From positions 1 through 64,000 of the forward strand of contig CANLRN010000013.1 of the NCBI GenBank assembly GCA_947493495.1: a stretch of 64,000 nt of DNA, in the 5' to 3' direction. Under the pieces are notes generated by a model. The model ran no database searches. It was given only the letters and a program-made list of their open reading frames with translations, and was not told where the DNA came from. The stretch's first letter is position 1; every line of letters starts with the position of its first letter. A program made the position numbers and the translations under genes. Shown here piece by piece: positions 15,536-23,411 of the stretch. This DNA comes from an uncultured Aquimarina sp. Its GTDB lineage: Bacteria > Bacteroidota > Bacteroidia > Flavobacteriales > Flavobacteriaceae.

Positions 15536-16140
15536 TGAACTTTTTCTTAAAAAGTATTTCCTACATTTTCCACCCGATTCTAATGCCCCTCGTTGGCTCT
15601 ATCATCTATTTTGCAACAGCACCAAGATTTATTCCAGAAAATATTGTGCAAACCAAAATATTAAGCCTAATTGTAATTACTATACTAATTCCTATTGTGA
15701 CATTTTTCTTTCTCAAAACCACGGGAGTAATAACTTCTATTCATCTAGAGGATGTAAAACAACGCAAAATCCCGTTACTTATACAATCATTATTATTACT
15801 ACTAATCATAAAAATGATAATTGATGTATATAATTATCCTGAGTTGTATTATTTTTTCTTAGGTGCTTTAATTGCTGCGCTAAGTGCTATTTTTATGGTG
15901 ATTTTTAATGTAAAAATCAGTCTTCATATGCTTGGCTTAGGTGCTATAACAATGTTTACTATAGCATTAAGTGTGCATTTCGGTATTAATCTTACGCTTC
16001 TTATTGCTGCTTTAATGGTAATCAATGGATTAGTGGCTACCTCAAGACTGCATATGAGTGCACATACTAATTTAGAATTAATTATAGGGTTTTTTATGGG
16101 TATTATCGCTCAGGTAAGTTTGATCAATTTTTGGTTATAA
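15535..16140 (+). CDS. PAP2-like integral membrane protein
   Basis: A 201-residue, six-helix membrane protein. Two segments resemble the phosphatase motifs of the PAP2 superfamily in reduced form: VKQRKIP near residue 80 and SRLHMSAHTNLELIIGFFMG near the C-terminus (R-x-x-M/L-x-x-H...E...G). Full catalytic motifs are not evident, so it may be a non-catalytic relative. It is coupled to rpoN (TAATG). The 3' end overlaps the convergent barrel gene by 6 bp. Confidence 0.75.
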   Translation: MNFFLKSISYIFHPILMPLVGSIIYFATAPRFIPENIVQTKILSLIVITILIPIVTFFFLKTTGVITSIHLEDVKQRKIPLLIQSLLLLLIIKMIIDVYNYPELYYFFLGALIAALSAIFMVIFNVKISLHMLGLGAITMFTIALSVHFGINLTLLIAALMVINGLVATSRLHMSAHTNLELIIGFFMGIIAQVSLINFWL

Positions 16141-16845
16141 AATATAAAACATTAACCCAATCTTAGCAACATTTAGCCCTACTGGTTCTGTAGCTATCAA
16201 AGCGTTATCGTCAAACAATGAGTTTAGGCTATAATAAAAATGGAAGTTAAATGTATTCCACCCAAATGTGAAAGTCGCACCTAACCTCCATCGATTAAGT
16301 TCATCTATTTTAGTTTGTTTTACTGTATTACCTGGCTGCCTAAATTTAGAATTAAAATAATAGAGATATCCAACTCTCAATCCTGTATATATTCTCCAAA
16401 ATTTATGAGTATCAGGAACAGATGTTCTCCATCTAAGTTCTAAAGGTGCTTCTACTAGGTGAGTTATAAATCTATTAGTATCAACATCTATATCATTACT
16501 TATCACAGAAAATATGCTTTGTTCTGTATCTTCTTCTTCGCCTAAAAACAAATTTTGCCCATAGGTATTAACAGAATAACCAATTCCTAATCCTACGGCA
16601 AGATTGCGCCTCTTATTAATAGGCATATCTCTAATATATCCAAGATGAAAACCTCCAGAAAGACCAGATTGACCGACTCCAGATGGTTTATCCCACAACA
16701 AATTAAATGTTAACCCTATATAAAACTGGTCTTCTCTATATAACGAATCTAATGCGCTTTCTTTATTACTGTATGTCGTAACATCTTGAGCAAATAAATG
16801 CATACCGATTAGACAGCTACTAAAAAACAAAAGTAATTTTTTCAT
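16135..16845 (-). CDS. Outer-membrane beta-barrel protein (PorT/OmpA-barrel-like)
   Basis: A 236-residue protein with signal peptide cleaved after LFAQ. The rest alternates hydrophobic and polar residues in amphipathic strands (GGFHLGYIRD, NLAVGLGIGYSVN, RIYTGLRVGYLYYF, NFHFYYSLN) and ends with an aromatic/hydrophobic last strand (KIGLMFYIL), as required for assembly by BAM. It belongs to the broad group annotated as porin-family or PorT-family. It is not clearly the T9SS PorT itself. It lies at the end of the region downstream of exbB/exbD but separated by a 0.5-kb gap. Confidence 0.78.
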   Translation of the reverse strand: MKKLLLFFSSCLIGMHLFAQDVTTYSNKESALDSLYREDQFYIGLTFNLLWDKPSGVGQSGLSGGFHLGYIRDMPINKRRNLAVGLGIGYSVNTYGQNLFLGEEEDTEQSIFSVISNDIDVDTNRFITHLVEAPLELRWRTSVPDTHKFWRIYTGLRVGYLYYFNSKFRQPGNTVKQTKIDELNRWRLGATFTFGWNTFNFHFYYSLNSLFDDNALIATEPVGLNVAKIGLMFYIL

Positions 16846-16924
16846 ACAGAGTACTAAAATAGATTTATTTCTTTAAAAAATCGAAGGAGTAAGTAAATAA
16901 TCCTCGGGGTAAGCCCACGAGGCA

Positions 16925-17103
16925 TTCAACCCGGTTTATGCGTTAGGAGTTCGTCAAGATGCTTTCAAGTGCAATAAACACTGATGTTTTCTTCATTTCA
17001 GCGTAGCATCGCTACGGTTATAGTAAAAAACATAGTGAAACGGCAGTGTTTGCAACAGTTGAAAGATGGAATAGATTTCCTAATGAATAAAACGGGTTCA
17101 ACT
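16925..17103. repeat. ~180-bp long imperfect palindrome
   Basis: The centre is GTAGC-ATC-GCTAC at 17003-17015. Moving outwards, paired stretches include TTTCA/TGAAA, AAACACTG/CAGTGTTT, CTTTCAA/TTGAAAG, and the outer AACCCG/CGGGTT near 16929 and 17093. The whole folds back on itself over about 180 nt with internal loops. This is the look of a flavobacterial intergenic repeat or MITE. It could also be transcribed into a large hairpin. No ORF is inside. Confidence 0.5.
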
Positions 17104-17315
17104 GAAAATAATTTTTAAGATTCCCAAGCAAGCTTCGAGCTATTAGACCTGAGATTCCGTCGAAAAAGCGGGATTAGTTCAACTATCTAACTTGAAGGTA
17201 TTGTTGCGTAACTTTTCAAATCAAAGTTTTACTAATAAAAAACAAGAGCGGTGTTTAAAAATTCTCTAAGCTCAACTCCAAATAAATACTATAAAAAAGA
17301 ATGTGCTGAAAAGCA

Positions 17316-17340
17316 AAAATCCTGCTATTGGCAGGATTTT
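17316..17340 (-). terminator. Intrinsic terminator after exbD
   Basis: AAAATCCTGC and GCAGGATTTT form a 10-bp stem with a TATTG loop, 33 bp beyond the exbD stop on the minus strand and followed there by a T run. This ends the ExbB/ExbD operon. Confidence 0.8.
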
Positions 17341-17372
17341 ATTTTATTAGATAAGATATATACTATTTTTCT

Positions 17373-17855
17373 TTATTTAAGATTTTGAGTAGCTTCTCCT
17401 TGTCTGGTGGTATAATTTATTTTCAGCGCTTGAACATCTCTCAGTTCTTTTTTAATATCACCTACAAGTCCCATATTTGTATCTCCATCTACTTTTAAAG
17501 CTGTAATAAGAAATGGTACTTCTTCTTCTCTTTTTGCAGCTCTTTCTGCTAATACAAAAGATTTTATATCACTAACTTCGGCAAACTTATCATTCAATTG
17601 AATCCTTGCTTGCGTACCTGCACTAGCAGCATATCTAGAACTAGGTTTCCCTGCATAAATATACATCACTAGATTTTTCTTATCTAACTTTTCTATCTGA
17701 TCTGCTACTGGTAATTTGTTTTCAATTTTAAGATTGTTTTCTCGCATTACTGTAGCTACCATAAAAAAGAATAATAACATAAATACGATATCTGGTAATG
17801 ATGCTGTAGAAATAGCAGGCAATTCACTACCTTTTTTCTTTTTAAACTTAGACAT
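17373..17855 (-). CDS. exbD: Biopolymer transport protein ExbD/TolR family
   Basis: A 160-residue protein: a short cytoplasmic N-terminus (FKKKKGSELPAISTASLPDI), one membrane helix with the family's conserved Asp before it (LPDIVFMLLFFFMVATVM), and a periplasmic domain. ExbD works with ExbB as a proton channel that energises TonB or related systems. It is the last gene of the operon exbB - membrane protein - exbD - exbD, 32 bp behind the other ExbD gene. Confidence 0.92.
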   Translation of the reverse strand: MSKFKKKKGSELPAISTASLPDIVFMLLFFFMVATVMRENNLKIENKLPVADQIEKLDKKNLVMYIYAGKPSSRYAASAGTQARIQLNDKFAEVSDIKSFVLAERAAKREEEVPFLITALKVDGDTNMGLVGDIKKELRDVQALKINYTTRQGEATQNLK

Positions 17856-17887
17856 AGTTATAATTATGTTTTAATATTATTACTTAT

Positions 17888-18496
17888 TTATTTCTTTGGT
17901 TCTGCTTCAGATAATTTCTCTGGATACATTAACTGTACCTTTTTGATATCATCTTTAAGCCTTTCTTTACTGCCAGAATAATTTACGTCTTTTAAATCTT
18001 CTTTCATTTGCGTAAAAGTTTTTCCAAATAGGCTCTCTGCTTCTCTATTACGTAACTCTGTATATGCCGCAACTAACTCATTCTGTACAGCTATATATGT
18101 TGCGTAACTAGTTTCGCGATTGTTACGTAATGATATTACAGCTTTTTCTGGGTTATCAGAAGACGATGAGCTTTTCTCACCTTTACAATAATTACACGCT
18201 TCATCTCCTGTTCCTCCTCCATTATCCAAAAAAGCAACTGCTGCAGCACGTAAATCTTTTAGCTCCATAGGTTCTTCCTCTACTAATAGATCATTATTCT
18301 TATTCAATTCTACAACAAAAATATTTTTTTGTTTTAGGATTGGAGGTTCTATTGTTTCGTCTAAAGGAGGTGGTAACTTACGACTTATACCTCTATCTGT
18401 ATCAATGGTTGTAGTAACCAAAAAGAATATAAGAAGTAAGAATGCAATATCTGCCATAGATCCGGCATTCACCTCTGGCGCTGATCTTCTTGCCAT
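17888..18496 (-). CDS. exbD: Second ExbD/TolR family protein
   Basis: A 202-residue ExbD paralogue: N-terminus ARRSAPEVNAGSMADI, one membrane helix with the conserved Asp (MADIAFLLLIFFLVTTTI), then a longer periplasmic part than its neighbour. The extra part contains a Gly/Ser-rich stretch with a C-x-x-C (ACNYCKGEKSSSSS) and a charged helical tail. Two different ExbD proteins with one ExbB are common in Bacteroidetes and may form mixed dimers. It starts 2 bp behind the small membrane protein gene. Confidence 0.9.
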   Translation of the reverse strand: MARRSAPEVNAGSMADIAFLLLIFFLVTTTIDTDRGISRKLPPPLDETIEPPILKQKNIFVVELNKNNDLLVEEEPMELKDLRAAAVAFLDNGGGTGDEACNYCKGEKSSSSSDNPEKAVISLRNNRETSYATYIAVQNELVAAYTELRNREAESLFGKTFTQMKEDLKDVNYSGSKERLKDDIKKVQLMYPEKLSEAEPKK

Positions 18497-18498
18497 AA

Positions 18499-18990
18499 TT
18501 ATTTTATTAATTTTTTAACTCCTGATAATATCATCAATCCTACTGCAATAAATGCTAGAATATAGAATGCATAAATACCTGCTCCTACCCATTTTGATCC
18601 GCTAGCAGATAGTTCTTCTCCATCTTTCATTGGCATTGCACTACCATCAGCTAACACAAAACCTATGCCAACAATAACTAAAAAAGCTATAATTCCAATA
18701 CCTGCTTTCTTAAGGCCTGCTGGATTCTTTAACAATGCTGAGAAAACTGCTATTAAGGTTGCTATGATAATGATAACAAAAATTATTAGAGTCAGATTAT
18801 ACATTGGACTTACTAATGAGGTAGCTTCTGCATAAGCAGATGAAGAGGTGTCTTTTACCAAATCTTTAGCTTCAGTAATACCATAATTATCCATAATTGT
18901 AGTAAAATTCTTGCCCATCAAGAACAATAATACCGCACCTATTGCACCTACAACTAGTATGACGTATGATAAAATTTTTGAAATTTTCAT
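18499..18990 (-). CDS. Small membrane protein of the ExbB/ExbD operon
   Basis: A 163-residue protein with four hydrophobic segments (residues ~8-28, 65-86, 94-113 and 137-158) and Gly/Ala-rich helices. No known enzymatic motif. Flavobacterial ExbBDD operons often carry such a gene between exbB and exbD, so it is likely an accessory part of the proton-channel complex. Function unproven. Confidence 0.82.
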   Translation of the reverse strand: MKISKILSYVILVVGAIGAVLLFLMGKNFTTIMDNYGITEAKDLVKDTSSSAYAEATSLVSPMYNLTLIIFVIIIIATLIAVFSALLKNPAGLKKAGIGIIAFLVIVGIGFVLADGSAMPMKDGEELSASGSKWVGAGIYAFYILAFIAVGLMILSGVKKLIK

Positions 18991-19110
18991 GTGACTATAT
19001 TTTTATCAGATTGTGTATTACACAATCTATAATTTATAATAAATGCTTATCTGTTATACAAAGTTTTTCAATATGTATGATTGTCAAACTTTGATTAAGA
19101 AAATCAGTTA

Positions 19111-19905
19111 TTATTTTTTGTTTTTGTAAGCTACTAACATATCGATTAAAGAAATCGATGCATCTTCCATATCATTAACAATACTATCAATCTTAGCGAT
19201 GATATAGTTATAGAATACTTGTAATATGATAGCGACAATAAGTCCAAATACTGTTGTAAGAAGTGCTACTTTAATACCTCCTGCTACAAGTGATGGCTGC
19301 ATATCTCCTGCTGCTTCGATTTTATCAAATGCATCAATCATCCCAATTACTGTACCCATAAATCCTAACATAGGAGCAAGAGCGATAAATAAAGATACCC
19401 AAGATACATTTTTTTCTAGCTGTCCCATTTGCACACCTCCGTAGGCAACTACTGCTTTTTCTGCAGCATCAATACTCTCATCAGCTCTATCAAGACCTTG
19501 ATAATATATAGATGCAACTGGCCCTTTAGTATTTCTACAAACTTCTTTTGCTGCTTCTACACCTCCACTATTTAATGCATCTTCTACATTTTGTTGTAGT
19601 TTCTTAGTATTAGTTGTAGACAAGTTTAGAAAAATAATTCTTTCAATTGCTATTGCAAGACCAAGAATCAGACATAAAAGAACGATTCCCATAAAACTAG
19701 GACCTCCTTCTATAAATCGTTTTTTTAGATTTTGGTGAAAGGATTCATCTGCAGCTGGAGCTACATCTTCCTGTATTACTGTTGTCGTTACTGGAGCAAA
19801 TAATAATTGCACGTTCGTTGTTAATTGGGCAGGGGCAGAAGCTGCTTGTATATTTCCAAAAGCCATTACTGCTACGATTGCCAGAATAGAAAATAATCTT
19901 TTCAT
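19111..19905 (-). CDS. exbB: MotA/TolQ/ExbB proton channel family protein
   Basis: A 264-residue protein: an N-terminal signal-like helix and Ala/Pro-rich stretch, then the three-helix ExbB core (FMGIVLLCLILGLAIAIERI; VSLFIALAPMLGFMGTVIGMIDAF; GIKVALLTTVFGLIVAIILQ). The stretch LAPMLGFMGTVIGM is the family signature. With ExbD it turns the proton gradient into motion for TonB-dependent transport. It is the first gene of the operon, which runs to the terminator at 17316. Confidence 0.92.
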   Translation of the reverse strand: MKRLFSILAIVAVMAFGNIQAASAPAQLTTNVQLLFAPVTTTVIQEDVAPAADESFHQNLKKRFIEGGPSFMGIVLLCLILGLAIAIERIIFLNLSTTNTKKLQQNVEDALNSGGVEAAKEVCRNTKGPVASIYYQGLDRADESIDAAEKAVVAYGGVQMGQLEKNVSWVSLFIALAPMLGFMGTVIGMIDAFDKIEAAGDMQPSLVAGGIKVALLTTVFGLIVAIILQVFYNYIIAKIDSIVNDMEDASISLIDMLVAYKNKK

Positions 19906-19988
19906 TGCGCTGATTCTTAATTTTAAATTAGTTAAAAGGTTAAAGATAAAAAAATATTACAAAAACTATTAAATTTTTGATAATAATG

Positions 19989-20076
19989 CAGAGAGGAAGG
20001 GATTCGAACCCTCGATACGCTTGTGACGTATACACACTTTCCAGGCGTGCGCCTTCGACCACTCGGCCACCTCTCT
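19989..20076 (-). tRNA. tRNA-Ser (anticodon GGA)
   Basis: On the minus strand the acceptor arms AGAGAGG and CCTCTCT pair over 7 bp, with discriminator G. The D arm is GCCGAGTGGTCGAAGGC, the anticodon loop CTGGAAA (GGA), followed by a long variable arm and the T arm GGTTCGAATCC. The class II (long variable arm) architecture and the anticodon give Ser. CCA is not encoded. Confidence 0.95.
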
Positions 20077-20147
20077 ATAAATTTTTTTTATCCAAAAAAT
20101 GGTTGACCAAATAACAAAAAAAATGTTAACTACTAAAATTTGACACG

Positions 20148-21182
20148 TTAATTTTCTACCATCTCTCCTCGCAAAGCAGTTTCATATATGGTTTTGAGCA
20201 CCTTAGGTTGTAATTTTTCTCCAAGTAAATACATCAATTTTGCGATTGCTGCTTCGGTAGTACTATCTTTTCCGGAGATAACACCTAGTTTTTTAAGCCC
20301 TACACTAGTATCATATTTACCCATTTCTACACTTCCACCTGCACATTGCGTTATATTGACCACAGAGATTCCTTTTTTAATCATCTTTTTTATTGCATCT
20401 AAAAACCATTTTTTGGTCGTTGTATTACCTGCTCCATACGTTTCTAATATTACCCCTTTAATAGTATCCGAAGAAAAAATACTTTCTAAGATATGCTCAT
20501 TCAGTCCTGGAAACATCTTGAGAATTATAATATTATTATCAAAATGTGTATGATATACCATTTTTTTACGCCTGTTTACGGGATATAAAAAAGCGGTATT
20601 GATTCTTAGATGTACTCCAGACTCTACTAATGGAGGGTAATTTAGGGATTGAAAGGCTTCAAAATGTTCAGCATTAATTTTTGTAGTTCTATTGGCTCTA
20701 AGCAATTTATACTCAAAATATAGCCCTACTTCTGTAATTACAGGCTTCCCATTTTTTTGTAAGGATGCAATTTGGATTGCTGTTATTAGATTTTCCTTAG
20801 CATCAGTTCTTAAGTCTCCTATAGGTAATTGTGACCCTGTAAAGATAATGGGTTTAGCAAGGTTTTCGAACATAAAACTTATCGCAGAAGAGGTATATGA
20901 CATAGTATCACTTCCGTGGAGTACTACAAAACCATCATACTGCTCATAGTTTTCATTAATAATATCTCCAAGCTCTTTCCACCGTTCTACATTCATGTCA
21001 GAAGAATCTATAGGTTCTTTAAAACTCAGCGTATCAATATGACAATCTAATAGGTTAAGTTCAGGAATTTTTAGAAGTAATTCATCAAAATCAAAAGCTA
21101 TCAAAGCTCCTGTTTCAAAATTTTTGATCATACCAATAGTCCCTCCCGTATAAATTAATAATATGCCTGGCGAAGTATTCAT
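20148..21182 (-). CDS. ansA: Type I L-asparaginase
   Basis: A 344-residue protein. The N-terminal active-site loop IYTGGTIGM holds the nucleophilic Thr. The second site is VVLHGSDTMSYTSSA with the Thr-Asp pair, and the lysine site is in GDLRTDAKENL. There is no signal peptide, so the enzyme is cytoplasmic (type I). It hydrolyses asparagine to aspartate and ammonia. The tatD gene lies 58 bp upstream on the same strand, and the order tatD-ansA is frequent in Flavobacteriaceae. Confidence 0.93.
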   Translation of the reverse strand: MNTSPGILLIYTGGTIGMIKNFETGALIAFDFDELLLKIPELNLLDCHIDTLSFKEPIDSSDMNVERWKELGDIINENYEQYDGFVVLHGSDTMSYTSSAISFMFENLAKPIIFTGSQLPIGDLRTDAKENLITAIQIASLQKNGKPVITEVGLYFEYKLLRANRTTKINAEHFEAFQSLNYPPLVESGVHLRINTAFLYPVNRRKKMVYHTHFDNNIIILKMFPGLNEHILESIFSSDTIKGVILETYGAGNTTTKKWFLDAIKKMIKKGISVVNITQCAGGSVEMGKYDTSVGLKKLGVISGKDSTTEAAIAKLMYLLGEKLQPKVLKTIYETALRGEMVEN

Positions 21183-21240
21183 TTATAAAAATATTAGTGT
21201 GACAAATGAACAAAATTTAAATCATAAATAGTAGTATTAC

Positions 21241-22029
21241 CTATATCCCAAATACATCTTTAGAATTTTGGGTAGTACTCCTTGCAATCTCTTCTATTGA
21301 CAATTGGTATATTTCTGACAATTTTCTCACTACCTCTACGATATAAGAACTTTCATTTCTTTTTCCTCGATAGGGTGTAGGTGCTAGATATGGTGCATCT
21401 GTTTCTAATACGATATGATTTAGCGGAATTTCATTCAAAAATTTGTTTATTTTACCATTTTTAAAAGTTACCACTCCTCCTATTCCGAGTTTCATATTGT
21501 AGTCTATTGCTTTTTGCGCATCTTCTATAGTTCCGGTAAAACAATGAAAAATTCCAAAGAGATCATTACTCTTTTCTGATGCTAATACCTCAAAAACTTC
21601 TTCGAAAGCATCTCTGCAATGAATCACAATAGGTAATTTATATTTTTTCGCTAGGCGAATTTGGTGTCTAAACGCTTGTTGTTGTTCTCCTAATAATGTC
21701 TTGTCCCAATATAAGTCAATTCCAATTTCGCCAATGGCATAAAATTTTTTATCAGAATGATTGTCAAAACGTTTTTCTAATTCTTTTTCTACGTGTTGTA
21801 GTTCTTCTAGATAGTTTTCTTTAACGTGAGTAGGATGTAACCCCATCATTAGAAAAACATTTTCTGGATATTTTTGCTCTATTGCATACATAGAATCTGT
21901 ATAAGAAGAATCTATAGCTGGCACAAAAAAACGCTGTACACCAGAAGAAATAGCTCTTTGCATCATTTTATCCTGATCTTCTATAAAAGATTCACTGTAT
22001 AAGTGGGTATGCGTATCGGTAAGTATCAT
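21241..22029 (-). CDS. tatD: TatD family metal-dependent deoxyribonuclease
   Basis: A 262-residue amidohydrolase-fold protein: the metal-binding DTHTHLY at the N-terminus, GEIGIDLYWD, PIVIHCRDA, FGIFHCFTG, and ETDAPYLAP near the end, the usual order of TatD metal ligands. Family members are 3'-5' DNA exonucleases with roles in repair and DNA degradation. It begins 4 bp downstream of a CAAAAATA stretch (TATTTTTG on the minus strand), too close for a normal leader, so the promoter is uncertain. Confidence 0.93.
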   Translation of the reverse strand: MILTDTHTHLYSESFIEDQDKMMQRAISSGVQRFFVPAIDSSYTDSMYAIEQKYPENVFLMMGLHPTHVKENYLEELQHVEKELEKRFDNHSDKKFYAIGEIGIDLYWDKTLLGEQQQAFRHQIRLAKKYKLPIVIHCRDAFEEVFEVLASEKSNDLFGIFHCFTGTIEDAQKAIDYNMKLGIGGVVTFKNGKINKFLNEIPLNHIVLETDAPYLAPTPYRGKRNESSYIVEVVRKLSEIYQLSIEEIARSTTQNSKDVFGI

Positions 22030-22159
22030 GTGACAAAAATAATCAAATTTTACTCCTACATTCTAGACAAGACTTCTTATATTTTATATTTAATCTGAAT
22101 GTCGTTAAGTCAAGCTTTATTATTGCCAGTCTGAGACGTCCAATAAAAATTTTATCCAG

Positions 22160-22252
22160 TGAATACACTGACGTATTTTTTGTAAACTTTGATGTCATTC
22201 TGAGCTAGTCGAAGGGCTTTTGTACAATAATTTACTTCGACAGGCTATTAGT
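22160..22252. repeat. Degenerate interspersed repeat (TGTCATTCTGAGC... type)
   Basis: TGTCATTCTGAGCTAGTCGAAGGGC at about 22192-22216, and TTTACTTCGACAGGCT at about 22231-22246, match the wording of short dispersed repeats common between genes in Bacteroidetes, apparently an inexact inverted pair (GTCGAAG / CTTCGAC). The surrounding 340 bp (22030-22371) contain no gene. Confidence 0.45.
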
Positions 22253-22371
22253 TTAGCATTCTATATTTACAGGAAGTTTAATCTTATTGAATTTCTGAAA
22301 AATCAGAGGAGAAAGGTGAACTATTTCGACGTTTGAAAAGGAATTTTTAATACATATCGCATGATTTGCTA

Positions 22372-22659
22372 TTAATTTACACTTATTATCCTCTTTAATG
22401 GAATAATAGTAGATTGCTTCAGAATTACTGATTTCTCTGTAACTCCCCAAACAGTTGTTTCTACCTTTTTAGCACCTTGATCATCTGCAAAAATAATTTT
22501 GACTTTTTCATGCTCTAGATTTCCCAAACTTAAAGCTCTTCGCAAGTGAAAACATCTATTTTTAATATTTTTCCTTCCTATTAAGACTTCTTCTTTTGGG
22601 AAATGCAAAAATTTAATTTGTTCTTTCTGTATCTGTTGTATTTTACCCGTGTCTTCCAT
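22372..22659 (-). CDS. Small conserved-looking protein, unknown function
   Basis: A 95-residue cytoplasmic protein with a beta-rich composition in the second half (VKIIFADDQGAKKVETTVWGVTEKSVILKQSTIIPLKRI). The sequence resembles a short protein found in many flavobacteria that ends in a similar V-I-L-K-x-x-x-x-I-P-x-x-R-I. It has no signal peptide and no motif. A 65-residue frame overlapping its 3' end on the same strand is not credible. Function unknown. Confidence 0.68.
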   Translation of the reverse strand: MEDTGKIQQIQKEQIKFLHFPKEEVLIGRKNIKNRCFHLRRALSLGNLEHEKVKIIFADDQGAKKVETTVWGVTEKSVILKQSTIIPLKRIISVN

Positions 22660-22919
22660 ATCCTATTTTCTTTATTAATATTCTATAATTTAGTAGTAAT
22701 ACTTCATAGCTAATTACAACAAAATTGCATTTTATGAAACAGATAGCTTGTAAATAAAAACGATTTGAAACATTCTTAACAATTGATTTACAACTATTTA
22801 AATACATGTAAAATTTGACAAAACCTGCTCAGAAAAGGTTTGAACTTTTAACTATTTTAACAAATTTAGTTAAGCTATATTAAGCTATAATTTACTTAAA
22901 AACTTCTGCTTATTATTGG

Positions 22920-22927
22920 TACTTTTG
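22920..22927 (+). promoter_or_regulatory. Possible -7 element for the retropepsin-like gene
   Basis: TACTTTTG fits TAnnTTTG and ends 25 bp before the ATG at 22952. It argues against an earlier TTG start at 22916, which would lie upstream of the transcript start. No -33 TTG seen. Confidence 0.3.
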
Positions 22928-22951
22928 CTCTTAAACATGATAAAAAATAAA

Positions 22952-23389
22952 ATGACAACATTACGGCAATTCTTATTTCGTAAGGAATATCTACGTATTA
23001 ATCTCATTCTTACTAAAACGAACCATTTTGAGACTAAGGTTATATTAAATGGTGTAGTAGGAAATTTTATCATTGATACTGGTGCTTCAAACTCTTGTGT
23101 AGGTTTTGATGCTGTAGAAAAATTTGCTCTTTTTGCTCAAGATAGTGATGTAAAAGCTGCTGGGGCTGGAGCTACTAATATGCTAACTCAGCTTTCTAGA
23201 AAAAACACCTTACAATTAGGGAAATGGTCTCGCAATCGAATTTCTTTGATTTTATTTGATCTTACTCATGTGAATACTGCATTGATTGCACATCAAGCAG
23301 AACCTGTAGACGGGATCATCGGAGCTGATGTCTTAAAAAAAGGGAAAGCTATTATCGATTATCAGCGTAAGTGTTTATACCTGAAATAA
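22952..23389 (+). CDS. Retropepsin-like aspartic protease (clan AA)
   Basis: About 145 residues. The single active-site motif is GNFIIDTGASNSCVG, with Asp-Thr-Gly, and there is the usual ILE/GAD flap-like region before the end (DGIIGADVLKKGKAIIDYQRKCLYL). Such proteins act as homodimers and are often soluble cytoplasmic proteases of unclear substrate. There is no signal peptide. An upstream ATG at 22937 is possible; the start at 22952 is preferred for its MTTLRQFL beginning and promoter spacing. The gene converges on the permease gene at 23412. Confidence 0.85.
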   Translation: MTTLRQFLFRKEYLRINLILTKTNHFETKVILNGVVGNFIIDTGASNSCVGFDAVEKFALFAQDSDVKAAGAGATNMLTQLSRKNTLQLGKWSRNRISLILFDLTHVNTALIAHQAEPVDGIIGADVLKKGKAIIDYQRKCLYLK

Positions 23390-23411
23390 TTGCTTTGATT
23401 ATATTTAGTTA

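Larger units (their letters stand above)
16846..17372. other. 527-bp gene-free gap between barrel gene and exbD operon
   Basis: No credible ORF. It contains a long imperfect palindrome (16925-17103), then about 200 bp without recognisable structure, and the exbD terminator at 17316-17340. Confidence 0.7.

Noticed and set aside
16135..16845. Calling the beta-barrel gene the T9SS component PorT
   Set aside because: The barrel pattern is general, and I could not see features specific to PorT; the broader family name is safer.
22034..22041. TATTTTTG on the minus strand as the tatD promoter
   Set aside because: It lies only 4 bp from the start codon, and the nearest -33-like TTG is 26 bp away, so the geometry does not fit.
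22253..22450. A 65-codon minus-strand frame at the end of the small gene 22372-22659
   Set aside because: It overlaps the 3' end of a more credible gene on the same strand and extends into repeat-like sequence.
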